Source of the DNA: an uncultured Prevotellaceae bacterium
GTDB lineage: Bacteria > Bacteroidota > Bacteroidia > Bacteroidales > Bacteroidaceae
NCBI GenBank assembly: GCA_902800495.1
Contig: CADCET010000027.1
Coordinates: forward strand, 1-38,675
Direction: 5' to 3'
Length of the DNA: 38,675 bases
The position numbers and the translations under genes were made by a program. The notes beneath the pieces were generated by a model. It had not been told where the DNA came from and did no database searches. It saw only the letters and a list, made by a program, of their open reading frames with translations. The first letter of the stretch is position 1. Each line of letters begins with the position of its first letter. Positions 32,362 through 38,675 of this stretch are shown here, piece after piece.

Positions 32362-32410
32362 CGTTACTCGAACGTAGTTCAAGTAAACAAACGTACTACA
32401 CGACTAAATC

Positions 32411-32450
32411 GAACGAGGAGCACCCCGCTTGGGATGCTCCTCTTTCGTTA
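32411..32450 (+). terminator. Intrinsic terminator of the arabinose operon
   Basis: GAGGAGCAcCCC and GGGaTGCTCCTC pair around a GCTT loop, followed by a T-rich tail; outer AACGA/TCGTT bases extend the symmetry. Confidence 0.9.
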
Positions 32451-32473
32451 TTCTTATAAAGTTACGAAAAGCC

Positions 32474-32504
32474 TTTGCCGTTTCGCGGAAAATGCGTATC
32501 TTTG
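32474..32504 (+). promoter_or_regulatory. Promoter of the FMN-binding protein gene
   Basis: TTTG (32474-32477), 19 nt, then TATCTTTG (32497-32504): a perfect Bacteroidetes promoter. The leader is about 80 nt. Confidence 0.78.
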
Positions 32505-32593
32505 CACAATCTTTACTAATAAGGTGTATTAAACCTTCGAAGGGAATTTACGTCAAAGACAACAAAAAAGTACTTATCAAATAATAAACCTAC

Positions 32594-32992
32594 ATGAAGA
32601 AAAGCATTTTTGGTGCATTGGCACTACTCGCTTTGACCGTCACCCTCGTGAGTGCCGGCCAGAAAGGCGATGAGATTATGACGAAGGAGGACGGTGTGTA
32701 TGTGGTCAACACCACAACGCTGGGCAAGGACGTACAGGGCTACGTCAGTACGACTCCCGTCAAGGTCTACATCAAGAAGAACAAGGTGGAGAAGGTTGAG
32801 TTTCTGAAGAATCAGGAGACGCCCAAGTATATGGCTCGTGTCAAGAAAGCTATGCTGAACAAGTGGGACGGTCTGAAGGTGAAGGACGCCGCTGAACAGA
32901 AGGTCGACGGCGTGACAGGAGCAACATTCTCGTCGGAAGCCATCGCCAAGAACGTACAGCTGGCACTGGAATATTATCAGAAGCACAAATAA
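32594..32992 (+). CDS. Secreted FMN-binding domain protein
   Basis: A signal peptide (KKSIFGALALLALTVTLVSA) precedes a 110-residue FMN-binding domain. The motif DGVTGATFSSEA near residues 105-115 fits the flavinylation pattern Dxx[ST]GA[ST], in which the last Thr or Ser is linked to FMN by ApbE. The protein is thus predicted to be a small extracytoplasmic flavoprotein for electron transfer, or a scavenger of FMN-linked redox chemistry. No apbE, nqr or rnf gene lies nearby. It has its own promoter; pepD follows after 16 bp and may be cotranscribed. Confidence 0.8.
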   Translation: MKKSIFGALALLALTVTLVSAGQKGDEIMTKEDGVYVVNTTTLGKDVQGYVSTTPVKVYIKKNKVEKVEFLKNQETPKYMARVKKAMLNKWDGLKVKDAAEQKVDGVTGATFSSEAIAKNVQLALEYYQKHK

Positions 32993-33008
32993 ATCGCAAA
33001 TCGCAACT

Positions 33009-34469
33009 ATGGAAAAGAAAGATTTGAAACCGGCAGTTGTCTTCGAACAATTTGCCAAGATTAATGAGATTCCCCGCCCGTCGAAGCGCGAGGAGAAAAT
33101 GATTGAATACCTCAAGAACTGGGGCGAGAGCCGCGGACTCGACACGAAGGTCGACGAGACGGGCAACGTCATCATACGCAAGCCCGCCACACCCGGCTAC
33201 GAGAACCGCCGGACGGTTGTCCTGCAGAGCCACATGGATATGGTGTGCGACAAACTGGTCGACGTAGAGTTCGACTTCGACAACGACCCTATCCGTACTT
33301 ATATCGACGGCGAGTGGCTGACCGCCGAGGGCACCACCTTAGGTGCTGACGACGGCATCGGCTGCGCCATCGAACTGGCCATCCTCGACTCTGACGACGT
33401 AGAGCACGGCCCCATCGAGTGTGTCTTCACGCGCGACGAGGAGACAGGCCTGACGGGTGCCGAAGGCATGAAGGCCGGTTTCATGACAGGCGACTACCTC
33501 ATCAATCTCGACTCTGAGGACGAGGGCGAGATCTTCGTCTCGTGCGCTGGTGGGCGTAACACGCAGGCACAGTTCACCTTCCAGCGCGAGGACGCCCCCG
33601 CAGGCTCGTTCTTCATGCGCGGACAGCTGAAGGGTCTTGTTGGCGGACACTCTGGCGACGACATCAACAAGAAGCGCGCCAATGCCATCAAGGTGCTGGG
33701 CCGCTTCCTCTTCCAGACTATGCGCCGCTACGAGGGCGTTCGCCTGGCACAATTCCATTCGGGCAAGCTCCACAACGCCATTCCCCGCGACGGTGAGTTC
33801 ATCATTGCCGTACCCAACGACGTGAAGGAGAACGTACGAGCCGACTGGAACATCTTCGCAGCCGAAGTCGAGGACGAGTTCCACGTGACCGACACCCAGA
33901 TGCAGTGGCTCATGGAGAGCACCGATGCCCAGACGGTCATCGAGCCTGCCGTCGCCCGTAACTTCGTGTGGGCCATCCAGGCTGTCGACAACGGCATCTA
34001 CGCCATCTGTCAGGACGAAGCCCTTGGCGGTATGGTCGAGACATCGTCGAACATTGCCAGCATCCACACTACCGACACGGAAATCAACATCCTGTCGAGC
34101 CAGCGCTCGAACGTCATGTCGAACCTCGACAATATGTGTGCCACGATTCAGGCTGTCTTCGAGCTGGCTGGTGCCAAAGCTGTCAGCAGCGACGGCTACC
34201 CCGCCTGGAAGATGCGCGCCGACTCGAAGCTGACACAGATTGTCGTCGACACCTACAAGCAGCTCTTCGGAAAGGAACCCGTCGTTCGCGGCATCCACGC
34301 CGGTCTGGAGTGCGGCCTATTCTCGGAGCGCTATCCCAACCTCGACATGGTGAGCTTCGGCCCGACCCTACGATTCGTCCATACGCCCGACGAGCGCCTG
34401 CACATTCCCACCGTCCAGATGGTTTGGGATCATCTGCTGGCTATTCTCAAGCAAATACCTCAGAAGTAA
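33009..34469 (+). CDS. pepD: Cytosolic dipeptidase PepD (M20 family)
   Basis: This 486-residue zinc peptidase hydrolyses Xaa-His and other dipeptides. M20C landmarks are NEIPRPSKREEKM near the N-terminus, LQSHMDMVCDK (first zinc ligand), TTLGADDGIGCA (bridging Asp), CVFTRDEETGLTGAEGM (catalytic and ligand Glu) and LINLDSEDEGEIFVSCAGG, plus HAGLECGLFSERYPNLDMVS near the C-terminus. Its length is standard. It overlaps the next lipoprotein gene (TAATG), pointing to translational coupling. Confidence 0.93.
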   Translation: MEKKDLKPAVVFEQFAKINEIPRPSKREEKMIEYLKNWGESRGLDTKVDETGNVIIRKPATPGYENRRTVVLQSHMDMVCDKLVDVEFDFDNDPIRTYIDGEWLTAEGTTLGADDGIGCAIELAILDSDDVEHGPIECVFTRDEETGLTGAEGMKAGFMTGDYLINLDSEDEGEIFVSCAGGRNTQAQFTFQREDAPAGSFFMRGQLKGLVGGHSGDDINKKRANAIKVLGRFLFQTMRRYEGVRLAQFHSGKLHNAIPRDGEFIIAVPNDVKENVRADWNIFAAEVEDEFHVTDTQMQWLMESTDAQTVIEPAVARNFVWAIQAVDNGIYAICQDEALGGMVETSSNIASIHTTDTEINILSSQRSNVMSNLDNMCATIQAVFELAGAKAVSSDGYPAWKMRADSKLTQIVVDTYKQLFGKEPVVRGIHAGLECGLFSERYPNLDMVSFGPTLRFVHTPDERLHIPTVQMVWDHLLAILKQIPQK

Positions 34470-34840
34470 TGCGTCGCTCCTTATATATAATAATAGGTGT
34501 AGCCATGCTGCTGTTCGCCTCGTGCGGACAGCAGCATCAGGCTAAGACCGTCGTCCAGGAATTCGTTGACCAGCACGTCGCTGAGCCGTCGGCACGGAGC
34601 GACATCAGCATCGTGAAGTTCGACTCCACCAAGGTCATCAACGACTCCGTCATCCTCGCCATGCGTGCCAATGCCGACACGATACAGCGCTACAAGAAAC
34701 CCATCAAATATGCAGAAGGTTCCATCGGCGGCAAACTCTATGTGGCACGCATCGCCTACACCATCTATGGCGTGGAATTCAGCGATACCTACTACCTTGA
34801 CGACCAAATAACGCGTGTAATAGCCTTCAAAAGCAACTAA
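34469..34840 (+). CDS. Small lipoprotein of unknown function
   Basis: ATG 34469 shares bases with the pepD stop (TAATG). The 123-residue product has a lipoprotein signal (RRSLYIIIGVAMLLFASCG, lipobox ending at Cys 19) and a soluble domain with ISIVKFDSTKVINDSVI and a C-terminal VEFSDTYYLDDQITRVIAFK. I do not recognise the domain; it looks like a small envelope-anchored protein common in Bacteroidota. Tight coupling to pepD suggests shared expression. A longer frame starting inside pepD is not credible. Confidence 0.75.
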   Translation: MRRSLYIIIGVAMLLFASCGQQHQAKTVVQEFVDQHVAEPSARSDISIVKFDSTKVINDSVILAMRANADTIQRYKKPIKYAEGSIGGKLYVARIAYTIYGVEFSDTYYLDDQITRVIAFKSN

Positions 34841-34884
34841 AACCAACTAAATAAAACTTTTTCCGAAAAAAAAACGGCAAAAGA

Positions 34885-34916
34885 TTTGGAGGAATAAAAA
34901 AAACTTTGTACCTTTG
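34885..34916 (+). promoter_or_regulatory. Promoter of the tRNA pair
   Basis: TTTG (34885-34888), 20 nt, then TACCTTTG (34909-34916). The predicted transcript starts about 45 nt before tRNA-Ser. Confidence 0.75.
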
Positions 34917-34967
34917 CACCCGCAATCAAGGAGATAACCCCACGGTTTCGAACTCCAGAGTCCTCAA

Positions 34968-35054
34968 GGAAGGATGGGTGAGTGGCTGAAACCAGCAGTT
35001 TGCTAAACTGCCGTACGGGTTCCCGTACCGGGGGTTCGAATCCCCCTCCTTCCG
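34968..35054 (+). tRNA. tRNA-Ser (GCT)
   Basis: An 87-nt cloverleaf: acceptor arm GGAAGGA with TCCTTCC, anticodon stem GCAGT/ACTGC around TTGCTAA (anticodon GCT), a long variable arm (TACGGGTTCCCGTA) typical of class II tRNAs, and T-arm GGGGGTTCGAATCCCCC. CCA is not encoded. Confidence 0.93.
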
Positions 35055-35095
35055 CAACCGAGGGGATTTCTCTGCGACTGCATCTTTGAAATGTT

Positions 35096-35167
35096 GGTCG
35101 ATTCATCTAATGGTTAGGATACAAGATTCTCAATCTTGGCATAGGGGTTCGATTCCCCTATCGACTA
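35096..35167 (+). tRNA. tRNA-Glu (CTC)
   Basis: A 72-nt cloverleaf: acceptor GGTCGAT with ATCGACT (first pair G-T), D-arm TAATGGTTAGGAT, anticodon stem CAAGA/TCTTG around TTCTCAA (anticodon CTC), T-arm AGGGGTTCGATTCCCCT. CTC is the less common Glu isoacceptor, so a TTC tRNA should exist elsewhere. Confidence 0.92.
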
Positions 35168-35170
35168 CGA

Positions 35171-35199
35171 AGAGGTTCCATTAAGGAATCTCTTTTTTT
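35171..35199 (+). terminator. Intrinsic terminator of the tRNA pair
   Basis: AGAGGTTCC and GGAATCTCT pair (one wobble) and are followed by seven T residues directly after tRNA-Glu. Confidence 0.9.
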
Positions 35200-35232
35200 A
35201 TTTCCCTTTAATGACAAAAGTGGGTCTATCAT

Positions 35233-35263
35233 TTTGTATTGTTCGCGTTTATTCGTATCTTTG
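35233..35263 (+). promoter_or_regulatory. Strong promoter without a long gene behind it
   Basis: TTTG (35233-35236), 19 nt, TATCTTTG (35256-35263): a textbook Bacteroidetes promoter pointing right into a 107-nt stretch that ends in a hairpin. Confidence 0.72.
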
Positions 35264-35267
35264 CACC

Positions 35268-35370
35268 GAAATGGAAAACAATACTAAACATAGAATACTA
35301 ATGCCATAGCCCAGGAACGATTGAATCAAAAATTAAAACGGCTCCAAGTGCCAATGTGACTTGGAGCCGT
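35268..35370 (+). ncRNA. Candidate small transcript (sRNA or micro-ORF)
   Basis: A perfect promoter is followed by about 100 nt ending in a 12-bp hairpin. It opens with ATG at 35271 and a 12-codon frame (MENNTKHRILMP). With one frame shift the reading would continue as IAQERLNQKLKRLQVPM, so this may be a broken small gene instead. Either a small RNA, a leader-less micro-ORF or a gene relic is possible; sequence alone does not decide. Confidence 0.35.
35338..35370. terminator. Intrinsic terminator of ilvC (bidirectional)
   Basis: ACGGCTCCAAGT (35338-35349) and ACTTGGAGCCGT (35359-35370) pair perfectly. On the minus strand a T-rich tail (TTTTAATTTTT) follows, fitting ilvC, which stops at 35393. 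The plus-strand tail is weaker (CGTTT). Confidence 0.88.
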
Positions 35371-35392
35371 CGTTTATCAGAAGTTACAAAAA

Positions 35393-36442
35393 TCAGATGT
35401 CCTGGTTCTCGGGACGCAGCTTGCGGACGGTCTCGCCAGCACGCCACATCTCCTGATTGCGCATAGCCTCGAGCTCCTTCTCCAGTCCGGCACGGTAGTC
35501 GGGCTTCGAGTTGGCGTCGATGGTGATCTGAGCCTCGTTACCAGTCTTCACCGAGTAGTAGAGCCACTCCATGACGGGCTTGATGGCGTCGTGGAAACGG
35601 GGAGCCCAGTCGAGGGCGCCACGCTGAGCGGTGGTCGAGCAGTTAGCATACATCCAGTCCATACCCTTGGCACCGAAGAGCGGGCCGAGGCTCTGGGTGA
35701 GCTCCTCGACAGTCTCGTTGAAAGCCTCCGAGGGAGAGTGGCCGTTCTCGCGCAGCACTTCGTACTGAGCCAGCAGCAGACCCTGGATGGCACCCATCAG
35801 CGAACCGCGCTCACCGGTGAGGTCAGAGGTGGCCTCGCGCTGGAAGGTGGTCTCGAACATATAGCCGGCACCGATACCGATACCGAAGGCGAGCGTCTTA
35901 TCCTTAGCCTTGCCCGTAGCGTCCTGATAGACGGCGTACGAACAGTTCAGGCCGCGACCCTCGCAGAACATCGTGCGGAGAGAGGTGCCAGAACCCTTAG
36001 GAGCCACCATGATAACGTCGACGTCCTTCGGGGGAACAACACCCGTGCGGTCGCTCCAGTTGATAGCGAAGCCGTGGCTGTAGTACAGCGTCTTGCCGGG
36101 CTTCAGGTATTGCTTGATGGTGGGCCACTGCTGAATCTGACCAGCATCGCTCAGAAGCATACACAGGATAGTGCCTTTCTCGGCGGCCTCCTCAATCGAG
36201 AAGAGGGTCTTGCCGGGCACCCAACCGTCGGCCACAGCCTTGTCGTAGGTCTTGCCGGGACGCTGTCCGACGATGACGTTGAAGCCATTGTCGCGCAGGT
36301 TGCAGGCCTGACCAGGTCCCTGAACGCCATAGCCGATGACGGCGATAACCTCATCCTTCAATACTTCATGTGCTTTCTCGAGTGAGAACTCCTTGCTGGT
36401 GACAACAGTTTCGATAACGCCACCAAAATTCATTTCTGCCAT
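35393..36442 (-). CDS. ilvC: Ketol-acid reductoisomerase
   Basis: IlvC performs the NAD(P)H-dependent isomerisation and reduction of acetohydroxy acids in valine, leucine and isoleucine synthesis. The 349-residue protein has the nucleotide motif VIGYGVQGPGQACNLRDNG (Gly-rich, with Pro in the usual GSQGHA region), VAPKGSGTSLR, and the metal-binding DLTGERGSLMGAIQGL with a downstream ETVEELTQSLGP. It stands alone, with no ilvB, ilvD or leu genes beside it. The start is ATG 36442, after a 130-nt leader from the promoter at 36576-36607. Confidence 0.94.
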   Translation of the reverse strand: MAEMNFGGVIETVVTSKEFSLEKAHEVLKDEVIAVIGYGVQGPGQACNLRDNGFNVIVGQRPGKTYDKAVADGWVPGKTLFSIEEAAEKGTILCMLLSDAGQIQQWPTIKQYLKPGKTLYYSHGFAINWSDRTGVVPPKDVDVIMVAPKGSGTSLRTMFCEGRGLNCSYAVYQDATGKAKDKTLAFGIGIGAGYMFETTFQREATSDLTGERGSLMGAIQGLLLAQYEVLRENGHSPSEAFNETVEELTQSLGPLFGAKGMDWMYANCSTTAQRGALDWAPRFHDAIKPVMEWLYYSVKTGNEAQITIDANSKPDYRAGLEKELEAMRNQEMWRAGETVRKLRPENQDI

Positions 36443-36575
36443 AATGTAATTGTTGTTTTAATGTTATACATTTCCCTTGCGTACCATGCCAGCCCTACCC
36501 GAGAGCCGCCGTCTTGTCGGTCCGCTCCCACCCTACTCGAGGGTGCGACGAAGGATTAACTTATTAAATCGGCTG

Positions 36576-36607
36576 CAAAGTTAACGATTTGTCACGAAAC
36601 AGCCAAA
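36576..36607 (-). promoter_or_regulatory. Promoter of ilvC
   Basis: On the minus strand, TTTG (36604-36607), 20 nt, TAACTTTG (36576-36583). The leader of about 130 nt contains CACCCTCGAGTAGGGTG, a small hairpin, but no run of branched-chain codons typical of attenuation. Confidence 0.75.
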
Positions 36608-36663
36608 TTTTCTGCCAATTTTTTAAGGTAAAGGAGGAGTAAGGAGATGTGGAGTAAGGAGTG

Positions 36664-36735
36664 CCGACCTTTGCCGTAAGCAAAGGTCGGGTTTACCGTA
36701 AGCAAAGCCGGGGTTTGCCGTAAACAAAGGTCAGG
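36664..36735. repeat. Palindromic repeat cluster, second copy
   Basis: Three units of the TTTGCCGTAAGCAAAGGTCG family lie at 36664-36691, 36692-36713 and 36714-36735. They are the reverse-complement orientation of the cluster at 1416-1510. The last unit overlaps the primase stop codon at 36731-36733. Confidence 0.8.
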
Positions 36736-37759
36736 TAGTAGTAGGCTGCCCGGAGCTTTGCCGTAATCGGAGGTAGTAGTCGCTATAGTCCTTGCACCCC
36801 GGCGGCAGATGATGGCGCACCAGCCCGGGCAGCACCTGCTGCAGCTGCAGGAAGAGCCGTTCGCCGGGCACGTCGTTGTCGGGGTACATGTGGAAGCCCA
36901 CCCCCAACCCCTCCCCAAGGGATGGGAGTTTTGAGTCGGAGAACGAGCGGAGCAGCTCCCTGTCTTTCTTCGTGAGCAGGGTGGCCGAGGGGATGGCGAT
37001 AGCTTTATGGCCTGCCGATAGTAGGCTCCAGCAATCTGATGCGCCCTCGGCTATGTAGAGCTCGTCGCCAGGCTTCAGGCGGTTCAAGACGGGCAGATTG
37101 TAGATGCCGCACTCAGACCCTTTGGGGAAGCGGAAACGGGGAAGACCCCCCTCCGTCTCCCCCGAGGGGGAGTGACTTAAAGCCTCCCCTCGGGGAGGTT
37201 TGGAGGGGGTTAAGTTTCTGTTCTGCACCCCCACCAGCTTGCCTTCACGATCGTAGTAAGGTATCTGCAGCCAAGGCACCCCCTCGCGGTCTTTCCATGA
37301 AGTCAAACGGCACCAGCGCACGACTCTCGGGTCAAGCCTACGCTCCTCAAACAGAAACCGCCGAGCATCAGGCGAAAGCCAAGGACGTTCAAAGAACCAC
37401 TCATATCTCGTTGCGTCAAAAGTGCACAAAGGGGTCGGTTCGCAAGCGAAGCGTCCCTTCGGGCCGAGCGCCGGTGTGCACTTCCACTCATCAAGGATGA
37501 TGTTGTGTTCATCGGCCAGCCAGCGGCAGGCCTCGCGGAAGTCCTTATTCAGGAAGCGCATCACTAGGTCGATTGTCCCGCCCTTGGCATCGCACACGAA
37601 GCATCGGAACGTGTTCTTGCTCACCTTGAACGAGAGCGAGGCGTGGTGGTCGTCGTGGAACGGGCAGAGCGCCTTATGTCGCGAAACTCGGAGTCCGAGT
37701 CGCTCCGCGACCCCCTCTATTGGGAGGTCGCGAAGCTTTTCGATTTCATACTTTTCCAT
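36731..37759 (-). CDS. CHC2 zinc-finger primase-like protein of a mobile element
   Basis: This 342-residue protein begins with a DnaG-type zinc finger: CPFH at residues 32-35 and CFVC at residues 53-56, in HKALCPFHDDHHASLSF and FRCFVCDAKGG. A Toprim-like segment follows (GDELYIAEGASDCWSLLSAG, then PDNDVPGERLF) and a terminal KDYSDYYL. Such proteins accompany DUF3987 genes in Bacteroidales mobile elements and probably prime element replication. Three segments look inserted: residues about 93-114 (TPALGPKGRFACEP), 184-205 (SKPPRGEALSHSPSGETEGG) and 277-287 (LPSLGEGLGVG), each encoded by a GC-rich palindrome. The ATG is at 37759. The zinc ligands remain intact, so it may still be functional. Confidence 0.8.
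   Translation of the reverse strand: MEKYEIEKLRDLPIEGVAERLGLRVSRHKALCPFHDDHHASLSFKVSKNTFRCFVCDAKGGTIDLVMRFLNKDFREACRWLADEHNIILDEWKCTPALGPKGRFACEPTPLCTFDATRYEWFFERPWLSPDARRFLFEERRLDPRVVRWCRLTSWKDREGVPWLQIPYYDREGKLVGVQNRNLTPSKPPRGEALSHSPSGETEGGLPRFRFPKGSECGIYNLPVLNRLKPGDELYIAEGASDCWSLLSAGHKAIAIPSATLLTKKDRELLRSFSDSKLPSLGEGLGVGFHMYPDNDVPGERLFLQLQQVLPGLVRHHLPPGCKDYSDYYLRLRQSSGQPTTT
36899..36930. repeat. GC-rich palindromic insert 3 within the primase gene
   Basis: CCACCCCCAACCCCTCCCCA followed by AGGGATGGGAG gives a CTCCC/GGGAG hairpin and encodes LPSLGEGLGVG on the minus strand. The peptide interrupts the run between the toprim region and HMYPDND. Confidence 0.6.
37146..37209. repeat. GC-rich palindromic insert 2 within the primase gene
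   Basis: A 64-bp segment bounded by CCCCCTCCG and TGGAGGGGG contains two perfect hairpins, CTCCCCCGAGGGGGAG and CCTCCCCTCGGGGAGG, separated by TGACTTAAAG. It matches the style of the araD-araA spacer element and stays in frame. Confidence 0.8.
37420..37483. repeat. Palindromic insert 1 within the primase gene
   Basis: A 64-bp element with ends AAGTGCAC and GTGCACTT and an internal TTCGCAAGCGAA palindrome. Its reverse complement aligns along its length with the intergenic element 22528-22595, including the nearly identical core GGGACGCTTCGCTTGCGAA. It reads in frame as CTPALGPKGRFACEPTPLCT on the minus strand. Confidence 0.87.
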
Positions 37760-37764
37760 AAGAA

Positions 37765-37903
37765 GACTCTCCCCCCAGCCCCTCCCTGCGAGGGAGGGGA
37801 GTAGAATGCTTGTTGGGGGGTATTCTACTATTGATTGTCAATGGTTTTGTTTGCTGCTTGAGGTAATCACCCCCTCCCTCACAGGGAGGGCGGGGGGAGG
37901 GTC
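37765..37903. repeat. Long inverted repeat filling the primase-DUF3987 spacer
   Basis: The left arm (37765-37801, GACTCTCCCCCCAGCCCCTC and on) and right arm (37867-37903) are imperfect reverse complements of about 36 nt, each containing its own CCCTCCCT/AGGGAGGG hairpin. The centre is A/T-rich. The right arm touches the stop codon of the upstream gene, and the element occupies almost the entire spacer. Confidence 0.82.
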
Positions 37904-38675
37904 TACTGTTTCAGGTATTCTTCGGTCTTGGTGTACAGTCCCGTCTGGTTCGAGTAGGTGATGAACTTGCGGTTCTTCCATTGATATAGCTGATTCTTCG
38001 TGCCCTCCTTACTCTTGCCCAACTCTAAGCGCAGGGCCTCCAGCTGAGCCTCGTTGAAAGTGTTGGGCAGCGAGTCAAGCATGTTCTTAGGACCACCCTT
38101 AGAAGCCTCCTGGATGCTGGCGTCGCCACCCTTCAACATGTCTGAGAAGATGCGTAGCTTGCTCCAGATGTCGCGATAGAGGAGCCATTCCACCACCTCG
38201 CCCATCGACCGCGTCCACGTCTGACCATTGAGCGCCCATAGGATGCATCCCGCCTTCCATGCCGAGACGAGCGCACGTTTTGACATGTCCCACAGCACAT
38301 CATCGTCGATCAGGTCGGCCATCGAGGCCATGTCCTCGGCCAGCTTGTCGGCCAGCTTGTTCAGCGGACGGATGACGTATCGTCCCTTGCAGAGGTCGAG
38401 CCGCGCAAGATACTCGTCGAGCTTCTTGTAGAACTCGTCGCTGTACTGTCCCTGCCGGGGAATGCGTCCGCTGCGACTGCCACGTGCCTTGTAGGAGAAG
38501 ACCATTCGTCCGAAGGTGCCGTTGAAAAGTTCGTTCTTGTAGAAGTCCCGTGCTGCCACCGGTGTTGACGAGATGGTCAGACAGACACGCAGGATGGGGT
38601 TGCCCGTCACGCCATCGGCCGTGGCTCTCATGGCACCCGCCTTGGCTCTGTCGTAGATATTGCGGAGCATGTGCG
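37903..38675 (-). CDS. DUF3987-family protein, C-terminal part (5' end outside the window)
   Basis: The frame is open to the window edge; the first visible Met (38670) is internal, as the codon before it is sense. About 257 residues remain, with CLTISSTPVAARDFYKNELF, GTFGRMVFSYKARG, then a helical region ending VEWLLYRDIWSKLRIFSDML and a lysine-rich C-terminus. This is typical of the C-terminal half of DUF3987 proteins found in Bacteroidales mobile elements, often behind a primase or VirE-like domain; the N-terminal ATPase-like half is missing. The first 99 nt are also present inverted at the window's left end. Confidence 0.75.
   Translation of the reverse strand, partial: HMLRNIYDRAKAGAMRATADGVTGNPILRVCLTISSTPVAARDFYKNELFNGTFGRMVFSYKARGSRSGRIPRQGQYSDEFYKKLDEYLARLDLCKGRYVIRPLNKLADKLAEDMASMADLIDDDVLWDMSKRALVSAWKAGCILWALNGQTWTRSMGEVVEWLLYRDIWSKLRIFSDMLKGGDASIQEASKGGPKNMLDSLPNTFNEAQLEALRLELGKSKEGTKNQLYQWKNRKFITYSNQTGLYTKTEEYLKQ
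38577..38675. repeat. Right copy of the 99-bp terminal inverted repeat
   Basis: Exact reverse complement of bases 1-99. Here it forms the visible 5' part of an intact-looking DUF3987 reading frame, so this end is the more natural context of the sequence. Confidence 0.9.

Noticed and set aside
33968-34468. Upstream extension of the small lipoprotein gene into pepD
   Set aside because: The extension is pepD in another frame; the lipoprotein signal at ATG 34469 marks the true start.
34921-34967. A third tRNA suggested by GGTTTCGAACTCC upstream of tRNA-Ser
   Set aside because: Only a T-arm-like string is present; no acceptor or anticodon arm can be built.
1-38675. Linear phage or plasmid genome with terminal inverted repeats
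   Set aside because: The interior is housekeeping chromosome (nuo, rpsA, tRNAs, ilvC), and the exact 99-bp match fits an assembly overlap better.

Overview
The window reads as chromosomal DNA of a gut-type Bacteroidota bacterium, most likely the Prevotella/Segatella group. Evidence: many promoters of the Bacteroidetes type (TTTG, 19-20 nt, TAnnTTTG), few clear Shine-Dalgarno sites, a NADH-dehydrogenase-type complex I operon without nuoE/F/G and with fused nuoCD, a porin O/P, a Nudix-type arabinose regulator, and DUF3987/CHC2-primase genes of Bacteroidales mobile elements. The first 99 bases are the exact reverse complement of the last 99, so this is probably a complete assembly contig whose two ends run into the same unresolved repeat node.

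Layout. 1-467: remnants of a DUF3987 gene and a UvrD/RecQ-type helicase. 546-1370 (-): VanW-family protein. 1516-11690 (-): nuoA-B-CD-H-I-J-K-L-M-N, the membrane arm and Q module of complex I. 11811-14353 (+): 23S rRNA uracil methyltransferase and an outer-membrane porin. 14343-18836: surface-polysaccharide group (flippase on -, three glycosyltransferases on +). 18823-22305 (-): cytidylate-kinase-like protein, FAD-dependent dehydrogenase, an overlapping 50-residue membrane protein, and a pseudouridine synthase. 22306-22892: a repeat-rich gap and the rpsA leader. 22893-24677 (+): rpsA. 24834-32361 (+): L-arabinose operon (mutarotase lipoprotein, MFS and SSS transporters, Nudix-type AraR, AraD, AraA; no ribulokinase). 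32594-34840 (+): FMN-binding secreted protein, PepD dipeptidase, small lipoprotein. 34968-35167: tRNA-Ser(GCT) and tRNA-Glu(CTC). 35393-36442 (-): ilvC. 36731-38675 (-): CHC2 primase and a DUF3987 protein cut by the window end.

The most unusual signal is a set of palindromic or short-tandem DNA elements that also sit in-frame inside protein genes. The FAD dehydrogenase carries two long inverted repeats built from 7-nt units. The primase carries three GC-rich palindromic inserts. One of these is the same element as a free-standing intergenic copy upstream of rpsA. A glycosyltransferase carries a hexanucleotide array. Together they suggest mobile palindromes that spread through both intergenic and coding DNA and add peptide loops to proteins, similar in concept to the Rickettsia palindromic elements.

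Functional links. The arabinose block covers sugar uptake, mutarotation, isomerisation and epimerisation under a local regulator, with a perfect 12-bp palindrome upstream as candidate operator. The nuo operon encodes the quinone-reducing and proton-pumping parts of complex I, which must receive electrons from a donor other than NuoEFG. Family assignments come from motif recognition by eye; no database search was run.
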